Source: Plakobranchus ocellatus (lineage: Eukaryota > Mollusca > Gastropoda > Plakobranchidae). From it: a stretch of 29,141 nucleotides of DNA. Of this stretch, positions 1 through 13,500 are shown piece by piece (position 1 is the first letter of the stretch; each line of letters begins with the position of its first letter). A program made the translations under genes and the position numbers. The stretch lies in the NCBI GenBank assembly GCA_019648995.1, contig BLXT01005617.1, forward strand, positions 3,034,857 through 3,063,997, given 5' to 3'. The notes beneath the pieces were generated by a model that saw only the letters and a program-made list of their open reading frames with translations, did no database searches and was not told the origin of the DNA.

Positions 1-22
1 CTCTCTCTCTCTCTCTCTCTCT
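1..22. repeat. (CT)11 microsatellite at window edge
   Basis: Uninterrupted CT dinucleotides fill positions 1-22 and probably continue to the left of the window. Confidence 0.95.
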
Positions 23-1417
23 AGCTAAATAGCTGACGTACTCGCCCGTTAAAAGGAAGTCAAATCCAGAAACGGGATTCAGAGGCTAGGCAAAGAATGG
101 ACGTTCTTGGGACAACGCTCAGCGCTGTCGACAAACTTCCACAGCTTTTGTTGCATTTCTCACACTCAGGAAATTAAAAATCCGTACTAGGAAACACAAA
201 TAGGGGTTGTATTGAGTACTATCTTTTTCGGAGCGTGAGCGGTGTTTGATGAAGTCGGGGACTCTTCATTAATAGTGCATTATTTTTTTTTAACGGTAAA
301 CAATTTTCATAAAATGGATAAATGCGTTTTATTTTAGCTACTTATGGAAGAGAAAGAAGAAAACTTGATGTCGCGATCAAGATGTTGTGCAACTGCCATA
401 GAATAATTACAAAATATCATTTACTGCACTAGCTCTATACGCAAAAGCAGTACCTATTACGTAATCCTTCCTTCGATCACTATTTAGATTAGTAGCACAT
501 AATCTTAGACAAGGTGCAATGCGCTATGTCTATAATTACATTATCTTCTTCAGCCCTCCAAAACACAAACAACACACACACACACTGGGGAAAAAAGTCC
601 CTTTCTACGCGGCTTTTTCCTCTTGCTCTGATATAATTCACCCGCACCTAAAGTCAGAAAGCCAAGGCCTGTTTGCAAATGATAGGAACCCTGGACAAGT
701 AAAATAACAATCTACATTAAAATAGCCTGCTGAGAGTATTCATAAACAAAAGAGTTTGTTAAGCAGTGTCGAAAAAAAAATTGCAATTCCTCAAGAAATT
801 TCTCTTAATAAAAATAGCTGTTCAAGAAGAGAAAAAAAAATGAATCTTATATGACATAGTTAAAATAAAAATTGTAACACATGCAAATCAAAACGTTTTT
901 CACTCCTGTATCCACAAAATCCAACAAAATAACGATGGTAGAAAACAACACTAATGCAACTGCAAAGTCTACAAACGGCTTCGCAAACAGTTTGTATGGT
1001 TGTTGAATAATTCTGCATCATAATTCGACTAGACCACCCAAAGTGAGAACGCCTTCTCTTATTTCTCGTTTTGAAAGACTGCTTTTAGTTGTGCATTACT
1101 CGAGTAATTTACTCAACTTAAAACCGGCGGTTTGTGTCGGAATAAAAAGAAACAGAGATACTTGAATATTCGAACAAGACTAAAATGCTAACCCCACAAC
1201 TCTCTATACAATCGTAGATTGCAGATTACAGAGCTGATTAACATTGACAAAAGTTTCAGATCTGTAGTGTCCATCGTTCGTGGTTATAATGAATATGTTG
1301 AGGATTCGTCTATCAAAAACATATCACGTGGAAAAAAAATTGAGTGATCAGATCGTATCGACTTTTTAAAATTCTAAACGAACAAAAAAAAAATTAATAA
1401 TAATGAAAGACCATTGT

Positions 1418-1798
<381 letters not shown>

Positions 1799-4282
1799 AA
1801 AAAGAAGGCCTGACTTGTAAAAAAAATATATGCTTGCAGAAGAAGCTTAATAGTATACAATTAAAGAAACTTGTTGCTGATGCTTAGGACTAAACGTGCA
1901 AATTACTTACCAATAAGTTAATTGTTTTTTATGTTAAATTAGATAGTGAAACTGCATGTTTAAAAGAATAAAATTAGTAGGCTTTGCCATCACATAATGA
2001 TTTGTACCTGTTCCATCTCTAGCCTTCATAATGATGTCAAGGCGTAGAAAATGTCCATATCAGTAAAAAAAAAACAACAAAAAACGACCAAACCTGAACA
2101 CTAAAGCAGTACGATGATAGAAACATGCAAGCATCAGAGAAACTTGAGAAAAAGATGAGGGAAATCAGCCAGTAAAAATACCACGGACTATTTATAAAGC
2201 AACTAAAAGTATGTTAAAGAATAAGGTTTTAAAATACAACTTTTCTGCCAAAAAGATACGATTGAAAAGGATCTATAGAGCGATAGAGGTGAAAATGTTA
2301 GAAAGCTAATGATAAAATTAAAACTTTTATTTGGATTCTCATGGAATTTATTTTTTGTTAGACATTTTCAGTTTCAATTGCCTCCCTAAGCCTATCTCTT
2401 GGTCTACCAATTGATGGAGCCAATTGTGATGTTGAATGGGCCTCACACTGATCAGTTTCAGTCTCCAGATTATCAGCTAATCGATCACTACCAGATGTCG
2501 ATGAAAAGGGTGCAATACTGGCGATTGTTTCGATGTAAAGTCTTTCTTTCTCTGCTATCAGAAGAGTTTACTCTCACATTTTAGTTCCATGAAACTATTA
2601 TGTCAGAATGTTAATTGAAAATATCAGTGGCTACTGGGTGCAGCAACTCAAAAAGTTTGAATATTCAGTGGCTGCTGCTAGGGACTGATTACATTTTAAA
2701 AATTGTTTAAATGTTTGATGTGTGTAATCTTAGCATCCTTTTCCAGAGACTTAACATACTAAGATTATTACTGTAGTAAAAGCTGAAAAATTACTACAAA
2801 ATTACTATGATCATTTTAAGCGAAGAAGTTACTTTCTCCTACCACCTCCTATAACTCTCCTCAACAACAACAAATCAATAAATAAAAACAACTCAGCCTT
2901 GGAACTTTGGCTGTTGCACAGAGAAAAGAAAAATGGTTTGCAAGAACATGTGTATGAAAACTTCTAAGTGGCTGTTTTTTTTAACCATGCAGAGGAGAGA
3001 GGTTTCATCTGTTTTAATATTGGGAACTCAAACTAATGATGTTACAGTTTTTCCTCAGCAGATGTAAAACTAAATGCAGCCTTCATAGACATACTGCTCT
3101 GTCTAAACAACTTTACCTACTCACTGAAGATAGTCTTTGATGCAACCCATTTGCCATGATGTATGTTAAGGGAGTTAACTCGATTAATGTCCTTTTTTAG
3201 TTAAATTTAGCATTCTCACATAGTGACGTTTTTTATTTTTGTTGCCAATCTTCACTCTGTTGCTTATGTTAATTAAATTGATAGGTCTTTTTAATTTTCA
3301 ATTCTTAAAATGTTATTAGAATGTTGCTTAGATATAGGACTGATCTACATCCATTATTTAACTTTAAGCAGTAGTGGTTTAATTTTTAGCTGACACATTT
3401 TGTTATAAATAAATAAAAAAAAAAAAAAGGATAAGATATTTTGCTTATTTCACATAATTATTATTGCTTCCAGGTTGCCAAGTTTGCACAAAAGGAAAAC
3501 ATGTTTTTCAAGTGTTTACATAGGTCTATACATACAAATACCAGAGTTCAAATATTCATTTTCTCAAAATAAAACATGGATGAAAAAGTGAAGTCCAAAC
3601 TGTTCATAGACAACAGTTGCTCTTTTCCTATTCATACTCGTTTACTCCTTGGCATTGGAAAGTTCTGCTTTTCATGTTGACTCTTGACCCAGAAACTGTA
3701 AATTATTCTGAATCTAAGGACCCGTAGTAAATTAAAAACGTTCAGTTCACTTCTTGAAGTTTTGATTGCTAGTCTTGAACGAGCAGCATAATAAAGAATT
3801 ACTTAGTCGCTAAATGCATGAACTCTACAACACCACAGCTCCACTCCATCCCAAACCCTTTTGTTCCTAAAGAATAAAAATCAATCTCAATCATGATTCA
3901 AATTTTACAGACCACAGATATATCAAATATCAAGACCAGTCCAAGCAAGTCCATTGTCAAAAGAAGCTGAAACTTTTAAATGTGTGTAACCTATTTTATT
4001 TGCAATAGTAATTGTGCCATGCAATATTTTACTTTTGCTTGGACATTTTTTCAGTCACCCTAAAATTAATCTTCAAAAGACATTACCAACTCCAACACAT
4101 CCAAGTGAAACTCAAATATTTTGGGGATAAATCTGATGATTACAATAACCATATATATTGCTACCTGCTTAACTAGTATGTCCAGACATAACTTTTCAGA
4201 TCATTCTCATAAAGTATAAACATACTGTGTAAAAAGCTTTTGCGTTTGTTACTGGTCACACCACAAAGAATTACAAACTTAC

Positions 4283-4557
4283 CTTATGATGTCATTTCCC
4301 CTGTTCATGAAAGCATCCCCAGTAGCAGTCATCCTCTCAGCACTAGCCTCACTGCAGTTACTGGCTGGGTTGTTTTTGGCCAGGCAGGTCAGCACAGTGC
4401 CCAGGACCTGCATAAGGCTGCAGCACACAGGGTCAAAAGGCAGCTGGTGGGGGTCACCACTTGTTCCGGGATCCGAGTTATTGCTGCTATTGGAGCTGCT
4501 GCCTTTAGATGACTGCAAGATGTAGCCTGGCCTACCCAGATCTTCAGGAATCATTTC
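4283..4557 (-). CDS. SCAPER: SCAPER coding exon 23 (last exon in window)
   Basis: 275 nt, phase 0 to phase 2, acceptor ACTCTTTAAG, donor gtaagt. It encodes EMIPEDLGRPGYIL, a Ser/Asn-rich insert (SSKGSSSNSSNNSDPG), then DPVCCSLMQVLGTVLTCLAK and GDAFMNRGNDII. The ends match vertebrate LLKVSAVVLGCLIAN and GDPFNNRVQDLI; the Ser/Asn insert has no clear vertebrate counterpart. A strong donor and the missing roughly 300 C-terminal residues show the gene continues beyond this exon, but I found no next exon down to position 1. Confidence 0.95.
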
Positions 4558-7500
4558 CTTAAAGAGTAATGGTTAAGTGAGAGTCAATCATCAATTTGTT
4601 TGAAGCCATTCTCTTTTTTAGGTACCTTGTCTGGAACAGACATTGGAGATCATATTCCTCCACTCATATCTATTCTAAGTTAATTTCATAAAGTTATTGT
4701 TGCTACCCTTGCCTATTGCCCATGACTTAAGACTTTCAATAAAAGTTATTTTCGGTCTACTTCTACTGCATTTGCCTTCAATCTTTCCAGTGATTACTAA
4801 GTATTCAAAACCCTTGTTTCAGCAAATATGGCCTAAAAACTGTTGTTGCCTCTGTCTTATGTTTGAAGCCATAATTATCTAAAAAATAAAGGATATGAGA
4901 CAGTGACAGACGGTCCGGATTGTTGTGCACGCAATTTTGATGACTTAGTAAACTTACATAACTTTGTCCCTGAAAAGTGTTTTTCACATATCCTTGCAGT
5001 ACTGATTTCCATGCCTTGACTTTTTAGTTAGGTGAAATGGTGCCCTTTACATAACTTTGGTTACAAAATTTATGACCAAAAGGCTTGAACATGTGATGCA
5101 GGACAAAAAGTATGTGATGGTGGAAAAAAATTATCACAAGTACTCAAAATACCACTTTTAAAACACAATGTATTAAAGCCAAATTTTCTGTTCATAAATT
5201 CATTAGCCTTTTGCAAATAAAACTTATAAAAGACATGTTAAGGGAGAAAACATCACTATAAAAAAGGAAGAAATGTGGAGACCTTGAGATCTATAAACAA
5301 AATGAGTCAAGACATTCTGTCACAGGGTCATATAAATATTTATTTAAAACTTTTGTCCTTTTTAATTTTCCTCTTATTCTAACTTTGCATAATTCAAGCG
5401 CAATATAATTGCTTTTTCGTTCTTTTTCAGGTTTTGTTTTATGTTTTATGCATGGTTCTAAAATCTTTGTTATATCTGACACAAGCTAAAAAACTTTTCA
5501 CTGATCGAAGTCTTGACAACTAATTATTTTAAAAATAAAATAAATAAAGAGATTAACAGCTAAACTCAAAGTCATGATTGATATCACTTTTAAACAGACA
5601 GTAAATTTACATGCCCCTTTTTTGCTTGCTCTTGAATATCATGGAAATTAACAACAAATATGGCAATAGCAAGGAAAACAAGTCAAACTTACATTTAGCC
5701 TATTAATGAGATGGTCAACAAGCATTCCTATTTTATTGCTGAACAGCATATAGTGACAGTTGTCAAAATTGTTCCTACAGGCCAGTTTGCAAATATCTGC
5801 TGCATGTGTCAAAGACCTTTATTTCCATTTTGTGGCAGGGTGGGAAATAGAAAATAAAAAATGCACATTATTGGTCAGTGTTTAATAGCATTTCTCAAAC
5901 AATTCATCTCAATGAATATTTTCGACAGAAAACATCATCACTAGTGTTAAGATATATGAAATTTCAAAGCAATTTAAAAATCTATACCACATACAATTTC
6001 TTTCAAGGGTATTTCAAACTGAACACTAAAAAAAAAAGCTATGCAAAAAACTGTTTCCTCAAATTAACTTATGTTTATTATTTATTGTTACTTATATTGT
6101 ACATAATGTATCATAAATATTAAGAAAATAAAGAAAATGAAGAGGTACATACTTAGCAGGAATAACACATGGTAAGGCACGTGTTGCATCATCTATGGTC
6201 AAAAGAATTTTGCTTAAACTTGGAAACCCACCAAGGCCTCTAAAGCATATCTGATCATTGGGATTCTGTGACAAAAATTAAATGGTCTTATAATCATTTT
6301 AGGGGAAAACAAATTCACACATGAAACAATACTCATAAAATGAGATTTTAAAAAGGCACTCCCTTGATACTAAGAAAGATATCAAATGGACAGAAGTGAC
6401 AAATAATTATTACACAATATTATAAATTATTACAATTATTTCCCTAAGTGAAACATCACACACTTCATGTGTTTTTATAACAATTGGAAGTCAAATGTGA
6501 AAAAAATGACACTATTAGGGAAAAAATGCCTTTGATGTGTTTTTCCCTTTTTAAAAAGCTTCTTTCATGGCACACAGCCAACATACCTCTAATCATGTTT
6601 TCATCACCATAGAGCCTATGCATGATTCAATCATATCGATAATTTACAATGTTCTAGATGAAACATGGGACCCACTGGAGTGGTCTTGATAGAAGTATAT
6701 GTCAAAAGACAGAATCCTTTTTTTGTCACTTTAGCAATGAGAACTCTTATACCTCTACTCATATTAAATACATTAGCATGAAGATACGCTTTTAGAGTGA
6801 CAGTAAAATAATTTTATAACATTAGGCTATATTGTGTAACAAAATGAAAATAAATGGTTTATCTTTTTGATGAAAAGATATTTAACTAATTACTAGAGAC
6901 AAACCTTTTTCTCAAGAATGCGGCCAATCTCTCCTAGTGCCCTATCCAAGGCTAACACTTTGTTTTGAGGCCAAGGGCCAGAATCCTGAGATTGCAGGTA
7001 CTTGTTAATGTCTTTGATGACTTTGTTCAATCTAAAACAAGGGAAAATAACAGCATGTTTTAGCGCTGATTAAGAATCTTTGTTTTTGCTACAAATAAAA
7101 CTAGACAAAAAAAACCAACAAAAAAAAACATCTCCAACCAAAAACAGATTTATTTTATTCTGCTGCTAAATTAATAAAGTACTGGATAGAAAAAAAATAT
7201 ATCATTTCAATAATGTATTCAACACAAAAGTAAGGCCAATTTTACCCCCATTTTTCTTCTTTTCTTGTTACTTTTACGCCAAAGTATTTCAAATTTCATT
7301 TCATAAACATCGGAAAATTCTTTTTAAAGGTGTAAACAGAAATAATCCTTACTTAGCTTTGTGCTCTGAATCTGCTAATGGCTGCTTGTTCGATGATGCA
7401 TTCTCATACTCCACTCCCCTGAGAGCAATATGTATAATATTTAAAAAAATGAAATACCACACATGAACAACATGCACAAGATTTTGTTGGATGCTTTGTA

Positions 7501-10500
7501 AAAAAATCTTCTTCAACTGAAACAAAAAAAAAAATAGCACTAAATCACACATTTGGACAGATCAATTTTGGAGAAGGAACAAAACTTTTGGAAAATTTGA
7601 TAACTTCTTTCAAAAAATACTTAGCATCCATAAAAATTGCTAAAAATGCAAGTATAACATCCTTTCTTCCATAGGTATAATTGTCTTGGTTGGAAATGCA
7701 TTTGACCGATTAGAATCAGATAGCGTTAAATAAAAAGGAAAAAAAAAAACCACAATATGTCGAGCTGATCTTTACGTACCCACTTCCCCCTCACCTCATG
7801 TTTTGAATTGGACACTTAGAGTTCAGTTGGAAAAAAAAATTTAATCAACAAATCAACCGAAAATAATGTAGACCTACCGCATGACCATCCTGTTCCTGAG
7901 CTTTTTGCACCGCTTCTTCAATGACTTCTGTCTTTCTTTCTCAGTCACTATTTTAGGATGGTTGCTGTTGGCTGGGGCATCCACTATATGTTTCAAATTG
8001 AAGCTTTCCTGTTTTAAAATAAGATATGAAAAACTGAAATAACAAATGTCATTAAAAAATAAGGTTGATTAGATTAAAAAATGTTATATACAGTTTAATT
8101 TCAAAATTACGCTGGCCCAAAAATAACCATTGATGAGAAAAAAGAAACACATATAAACAAGTAAATTTATCTACAGATTTACAAAAAAAACGTAAAAGGT
8201 TTAGAATTGCCATATTTGGTTGCTTTGCAGAAAACATATATTTCTCTTTGATTGGTGCTTCACAAATGTTGTGCACTAAAAGAGACATGATTGGACATCA
8301 AGCCTAAGATAATAAAAGGTGAAGTATTAGCTTTCTAAACCGTTATAAATAGTTTTATAATCTCAATACTCACAATTTCTTGCTTGGTCATTTCTTTTCC
8401 TGAATTGTTGTCTTTCACAGCCTGCTGATGTTTCTTCCCTCTGAGATGACTGAGGAGATACACCTCAGATGGAATCTTTCAAAAGACAAGGAAAACAAAA
8501 AATAAATAACAATTGTTTCATTGCAATTTATACTTACATCTAACAAACATATATTGAACTGAGATGTATTGAAAACATTAAAAAAAAAAAAAAACTTATT
8601 TAAATCTATGTTTATGTTCTTGAGCTACAGCATGATATAATTTGCTTTTTTCAAGCCCTTACTCAATAGGCGAATGAAGAGCAGTATCTGTCATAGACTT
8701 AACACTACCAATACTGCACTTCGCTTATATACAACAGAATAATACACAAAAAAGTATAGGAATGAACTTACTTATTCATCATGTTTACTTGTGTAACAAA
8801 AGGAAAATTGGATGCATACAATTATAAAATGTGTTTCATAATGTTGATTTACAGCCTTTAAATTCTGACAATATATCTAATCCTTAGTGGCTGAGATGTT
8901 GCAGATGACATTTTTTTAAGCATTCATTTCCTTCATTACAAAGCTTTTATAAGAACCTAAATGCTCGCATGTTGGCACTAATCAATAAATCTTTATTGTC
9001 TCTGCATCATTACAAAGCTTCCAAGATAAAGTATCTCGGGGCTTCATCAATAATTTTTTTTAAATGTTCAAAATGCCACTGGCAACACTATCCCTTACCT
9101 ACTCAATATCTCTCTTACCAGAGCATTACATATAATACAAAGCTTGTTTCTGTCATAAGGTGTCAGCATCGGGGCATCGTTGTGATCTTCTGTAGAGTGC
9201 CTCATGATGCTCATTTCAAAGGCACGTTCTCTTATCTGCTTCAAATACTCTTCATGTCTTTGGGTGGTTTCATCTTGCTAGAAAGGACAAGAAAATGTAA
9301 TTGCTTTAATGATAATGTATTTTAAAATCAGAGCAGAATTGGTAATATATGGCACACTGAAATTAATTTCTTACTTTTATCTCCAAACACCATAAAAATC
9401 AATCTTAAGTGTCTATCTCCACAATTAATTTGCAGCTTTGGACATTCTTTTGTATTAAATGGGCAAATGCATGATACTCTCCCATGTTAAATTTAAGAAA
9501 ACCTTTCAGATTCTGCTAAAGCTTGTATTGACAAATATGCCTAAATAAGGAGTGAAGGTCATGGTCAAAGCTGAGATGAGGACAGCTCATGATTTTACAT
9601 CCATTTCTTATCTATAAATTTCAAGATATACTAGAGCTTATCAATAGTTCAATTTTGCATGTTTAGACAAAACTGATTGCACACAATTTTTAAACTCAAG
9701 TCACCTTACAGTTCTAAACATTAACCATTTCACCCTCTATGAATTGTTGACATTTAAGTTCTCACCCAATCAAACCATATATCCATTGAATTTTTCAGCT
9801 TGATATTCATGACTAGTGCATAAAAATATAAAGACCTATCGAAGGTTTACTACCACATACAAACATATTTATCATTTCACATGGCTCTCAGACAGCAATC
9901 TTTCTCCTCGAGTCGAGACGATAACTCAACTTATTCACAATCATTTGTTTTAAATAATCTTTGGGCTCATAAGCAAAGTTGTTCAACACATATCGAAAAT
10001 GATACCCAATTTTAGATCAATCTGAGGAACTGCAGTTGCTGACAGCAAAAAGCAAAATCATAGAGGTTGATTGGATATATTGTATTAGACCCTCAAGAAC
10101 CTAATAGATCTAGTTCCTCTTGATTGTCTCATGAAAAAATGGCACTTAAATGATGTCCAAACAAATACTAGTGGCAAAAGTTCTCCTTCATTCATCATAA
10201 CTCTAAAATTGCTGCACATGCACAGAAGACACTATGGGCAGTGCATTTAGCAAATCTACACAAAAATGAAAAAAATTTGAATACAAATAATGCAATTATA
10301 AAAGGGATAATCCAAATATATGCTTACCTTTTGCTGGATTTTTTTCTGCAAATCTTGTTTGTGGGCTTCTTGCATAGCATTTAAGGCTGCAATCCTTTCC
10401 TCTCTTTCCCTAAACGTATGAATGCAAAAAAAAAACATATATGTAATAACATAAATGATAATGGGATTAGAAAAGAAGTTCAAAATTGAATATATCCAAA

Positions 10501-13500
10501 AAATTTTATTTTTGAAAAATCGTCTATAGAACTTAAAAAAAACAGAAATTAAAAAACTTAGGACTGAAACAATTTATTCAACAAATAGTACAATATGCTT
10601 AATAGTTAGAGAAAAAAAAAAAAGGGGTTGGGTAGAAAACACAGATCATGACAAACCACATACTTTCCTTTGACCCTGACAGCTTCCAATCTTTCCTTCT
10701 CCTTCTCTATCTGCTGCTGTTCTATGCGGGCATCTCTCAACTTTCTCTTCTCCTGCATCTCAAGTAATCTTGCCTTCCTGTCTGCCTCCAATGCCTTTCT
10801 TCTTTCCTCTACAGCAGCTTCCTTTGCCTGCTTTTCTTCCATCTTGCGATGACGCTCTTCCTAAAATATTCACAAAAAGCTAATAGGTATTCTTCATTTT
10901 TACCTAAGGCATGAGTGTTTGTAAAATTTGCAAGTCTGGTACATATAATAGCTCGGAAATTTCTTAATCTACAGGCTAAGAATTTGAGGAACACTTTTCA
11001 ACATTTTTAATTTTGAAAATGCATGTTCAATCATGTGCAGAAGAAAAACAACACAAAAAAAGCTGCCAGAGAAATAAAAAAGAAGAAGCTATCTCTGCAA
11101 AACGATGTTCAAAACACACATGTCACTGGTTTCAACTACTCATTCAAAGGTCTAAAAGTATCAAGCATTAGTGAGAAGCTAAATATGCACAAACACACAC
11201 AAAAAAAAAAGGCAGAAAAAATGGAACACTACATGTGTAGTAGTCTAAAAAAATGAAGCAATTTGTGGGTCTAAATCACTGAGATCAGCTCAAATTATTA
11301 AAGCGAAGAAGTAAATATTCCCACTGCTTTATGTACAGAAAGTCTTCTGCATATCTATCTAAAGTTCTTCACATAGAGAGGTGACTAGTTTTCTTCCCTC
11401 CAGTTCATGGTTTTCATTTAAAGTCAATCATGCAAAATCGCAACTCCATTCATTTTGTGAGACTGCTACACAGATGTTGAGTAATATACTACTTAGCGTA
11501 AAGAAGAGAATAAGGACATGAAATGAAATAAGTAAGTTTAAAATGTTACTGAGGGACACTGTTGGTGATGTATAAGTAAATAGGGAATACACATTCTAAA
11601 AAAATAAATAAATAAATAATTTTCACACTGCTTCATTCGTGGAAAGTGAAATTATTCTAAACCTATACTCGCACATCTTTGCTGCAAATTGCATGAACAT
11701 AGCTAGGATTATACCTAGCAAAATAATAGATGAAAAGATATGTTGTGGAAAACAACTGTGCTGACCTAATAGTCAAACTACAAGACAACATAAACCATGT
11801 AATATTAAAAAAAACAATCTGCACAAATCACAAAGCTGAACTATTTTTCTTACAATAACTTTTCTATAAGAGAGAACTATCAGTTTTCCAAAACCACATA
11901 ACATCAATAAGTGATGAGACTTTTCATACTACTGCTCTGACTTGTTTCAAGCTCACAAATACAACATTTTGTGTAAGGCGTGTTTAATACAACACTTTTT
12001 TTTTTGAATCGAGGATTATTTAGTAAGATTATGCATAATAATATTCAATCCAATATGTACCTCACAAGTGCATATTAAAAACGTAATGACATTTCAAAAC
12101 TACATCCTAATATGTTTAGTCGAATAAATTAGCTATAGTGACTTTAAAAGATTTTTTGTTAATATTACATATTATTTTGCCAAAGCTTGCCTTAAATAAG
12201 CAAATGTCTTGGCCATTGTAAAAGCTAGTATTTAAAACATCCTAATTTGCAATAATATATCACTTCATTGTGAATACCATTTTTTTCAATCATATTCATT
12301 TATAAGATTCACTTTAGTAATATTTTGATTTTGAAAAAAAAATTTTATGATCAGCAAAACATCAGGAGCAACAAAAGTTTAGAAATGTTTTTCATTTCAC
12401 AGTCTATTTCTACTGAGCCATCTTCAGTTTATCTGCAAACTTAAATAGCTCACAGCACACAGCCATGCAACGACATGTAACATCAACTCAGCAGAAAGCA
12501 TCCCTACACAAATACTGTACCATTAGATCATGACGCCGAGCCTCAGACTCTTGGTGCTTTGACATGATATCATGGCGCTTGTTCTGGGCCTCAAGGCTGT
12601 TGATAAAAGCTATCTCGTTTGCCTGGCCATAAAGGAAAACAAACAAGGAGCCTCACTTCAGAGCATTCATTAACAGCATTCAAAGGATGATGCCAAATGA
12701 AATTAAAAATTTGGCAATGAATGATGAAAATTGTATTTTTTGCCTTTTTAAAAATTAGATGAACTGAAGAAAAAAATTTAATATGGTACCAAGACTGAAA
12801 TAAAATTTCACATCACATCGGAAAAAATAGAATTCAGACAAAAAAAAAAGGTAACTTAATTTTCATGCAAAAATGTGAGAAAAACTAGTTTCAGTACGAG
12901 TATGAAACAGCTGTTTGATTATGCCATGCAAATTTTAAGTGAAACCGAACAAATTGAGCAATAAAGCAAAGCAAGAAAAAAAAACAAAAAAAACCAGCTC
13001 TGATAATCATAAAATATATTCCAAAACAGACACTTGTTAGATGAAAAGCAAACAACACAATATCAAGAGAAGTTAAATTTATGAAGTTACAAAGATCCAC
13101 AATGAAATTTTCAGTTACCACATGCACAAAAAAAGAAACACTTTTTATATCTTCGAAAGAAAGATGAAAGCCACAAGTACTTAACATTTCAAACACGTAA
13201 GGCCATGAAGTTTCAATTTCGTTTGAGATACTGGAAAACATATGTTGGCAAAAGCAAAAGCATGCAATTTGAGTAAAAAAAAATTAAAATAAAAAAAAAA
13301 AACCAACAAGAAATGTAAGCTGAGGCTCTGCTTGCAAGAGCTAAAAAAAAAAATCTTAATGCATCAAGACCAATCTGACTGTGTTGCAATTCGCATTTAG
13401 AATATTTTGAACCATGAATATAACTAAAATTGAATTCTGTGAGCTTTGCAATGGTAAAAACTGAATATATACATGTGTATATATATGTATATAATGTGGT

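Larger units (their letters stand above)
4558..9118. other. Introns between SCAPER coding exons 16 and 23
   Basis: Intron spans: 8476-9118, 8009-8373, 7419-7877, 7032-7352, 6266-6904, 5817-6152 and 4558-5692. All are AT-rich with short A or T runs. I see no RNA gene, conserved exon or recognisable mobile element in them. Confidence 0.7.

Noticed and set aside
60..170. Minus-strand short frame with CEKCNKSCG resembling a zinc-finger start
   Set aside because: The matching His pair and finger spacing are absent; probably chance.
1940..2065. Minus-strand frame YGHFLRLDIIMKARDGTG, considered as the next SCAPER exon
   Set aside because: It does not resemble the expected vertebrate continuation, has no proper acceptor in the required phase, and stops after about 41 codons.
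4240..4525. Plus-strand hydrophobic open frames near 4.3-4.5 kb
   Set aside because: They are the antisense of SCAPER coding exon 23, which has homology and splice sites.
11023..11256. Lys-rich plus-strand frame in an intron
   Set aside because: It is explained by A-rich sequence; there is no recognisable domain.
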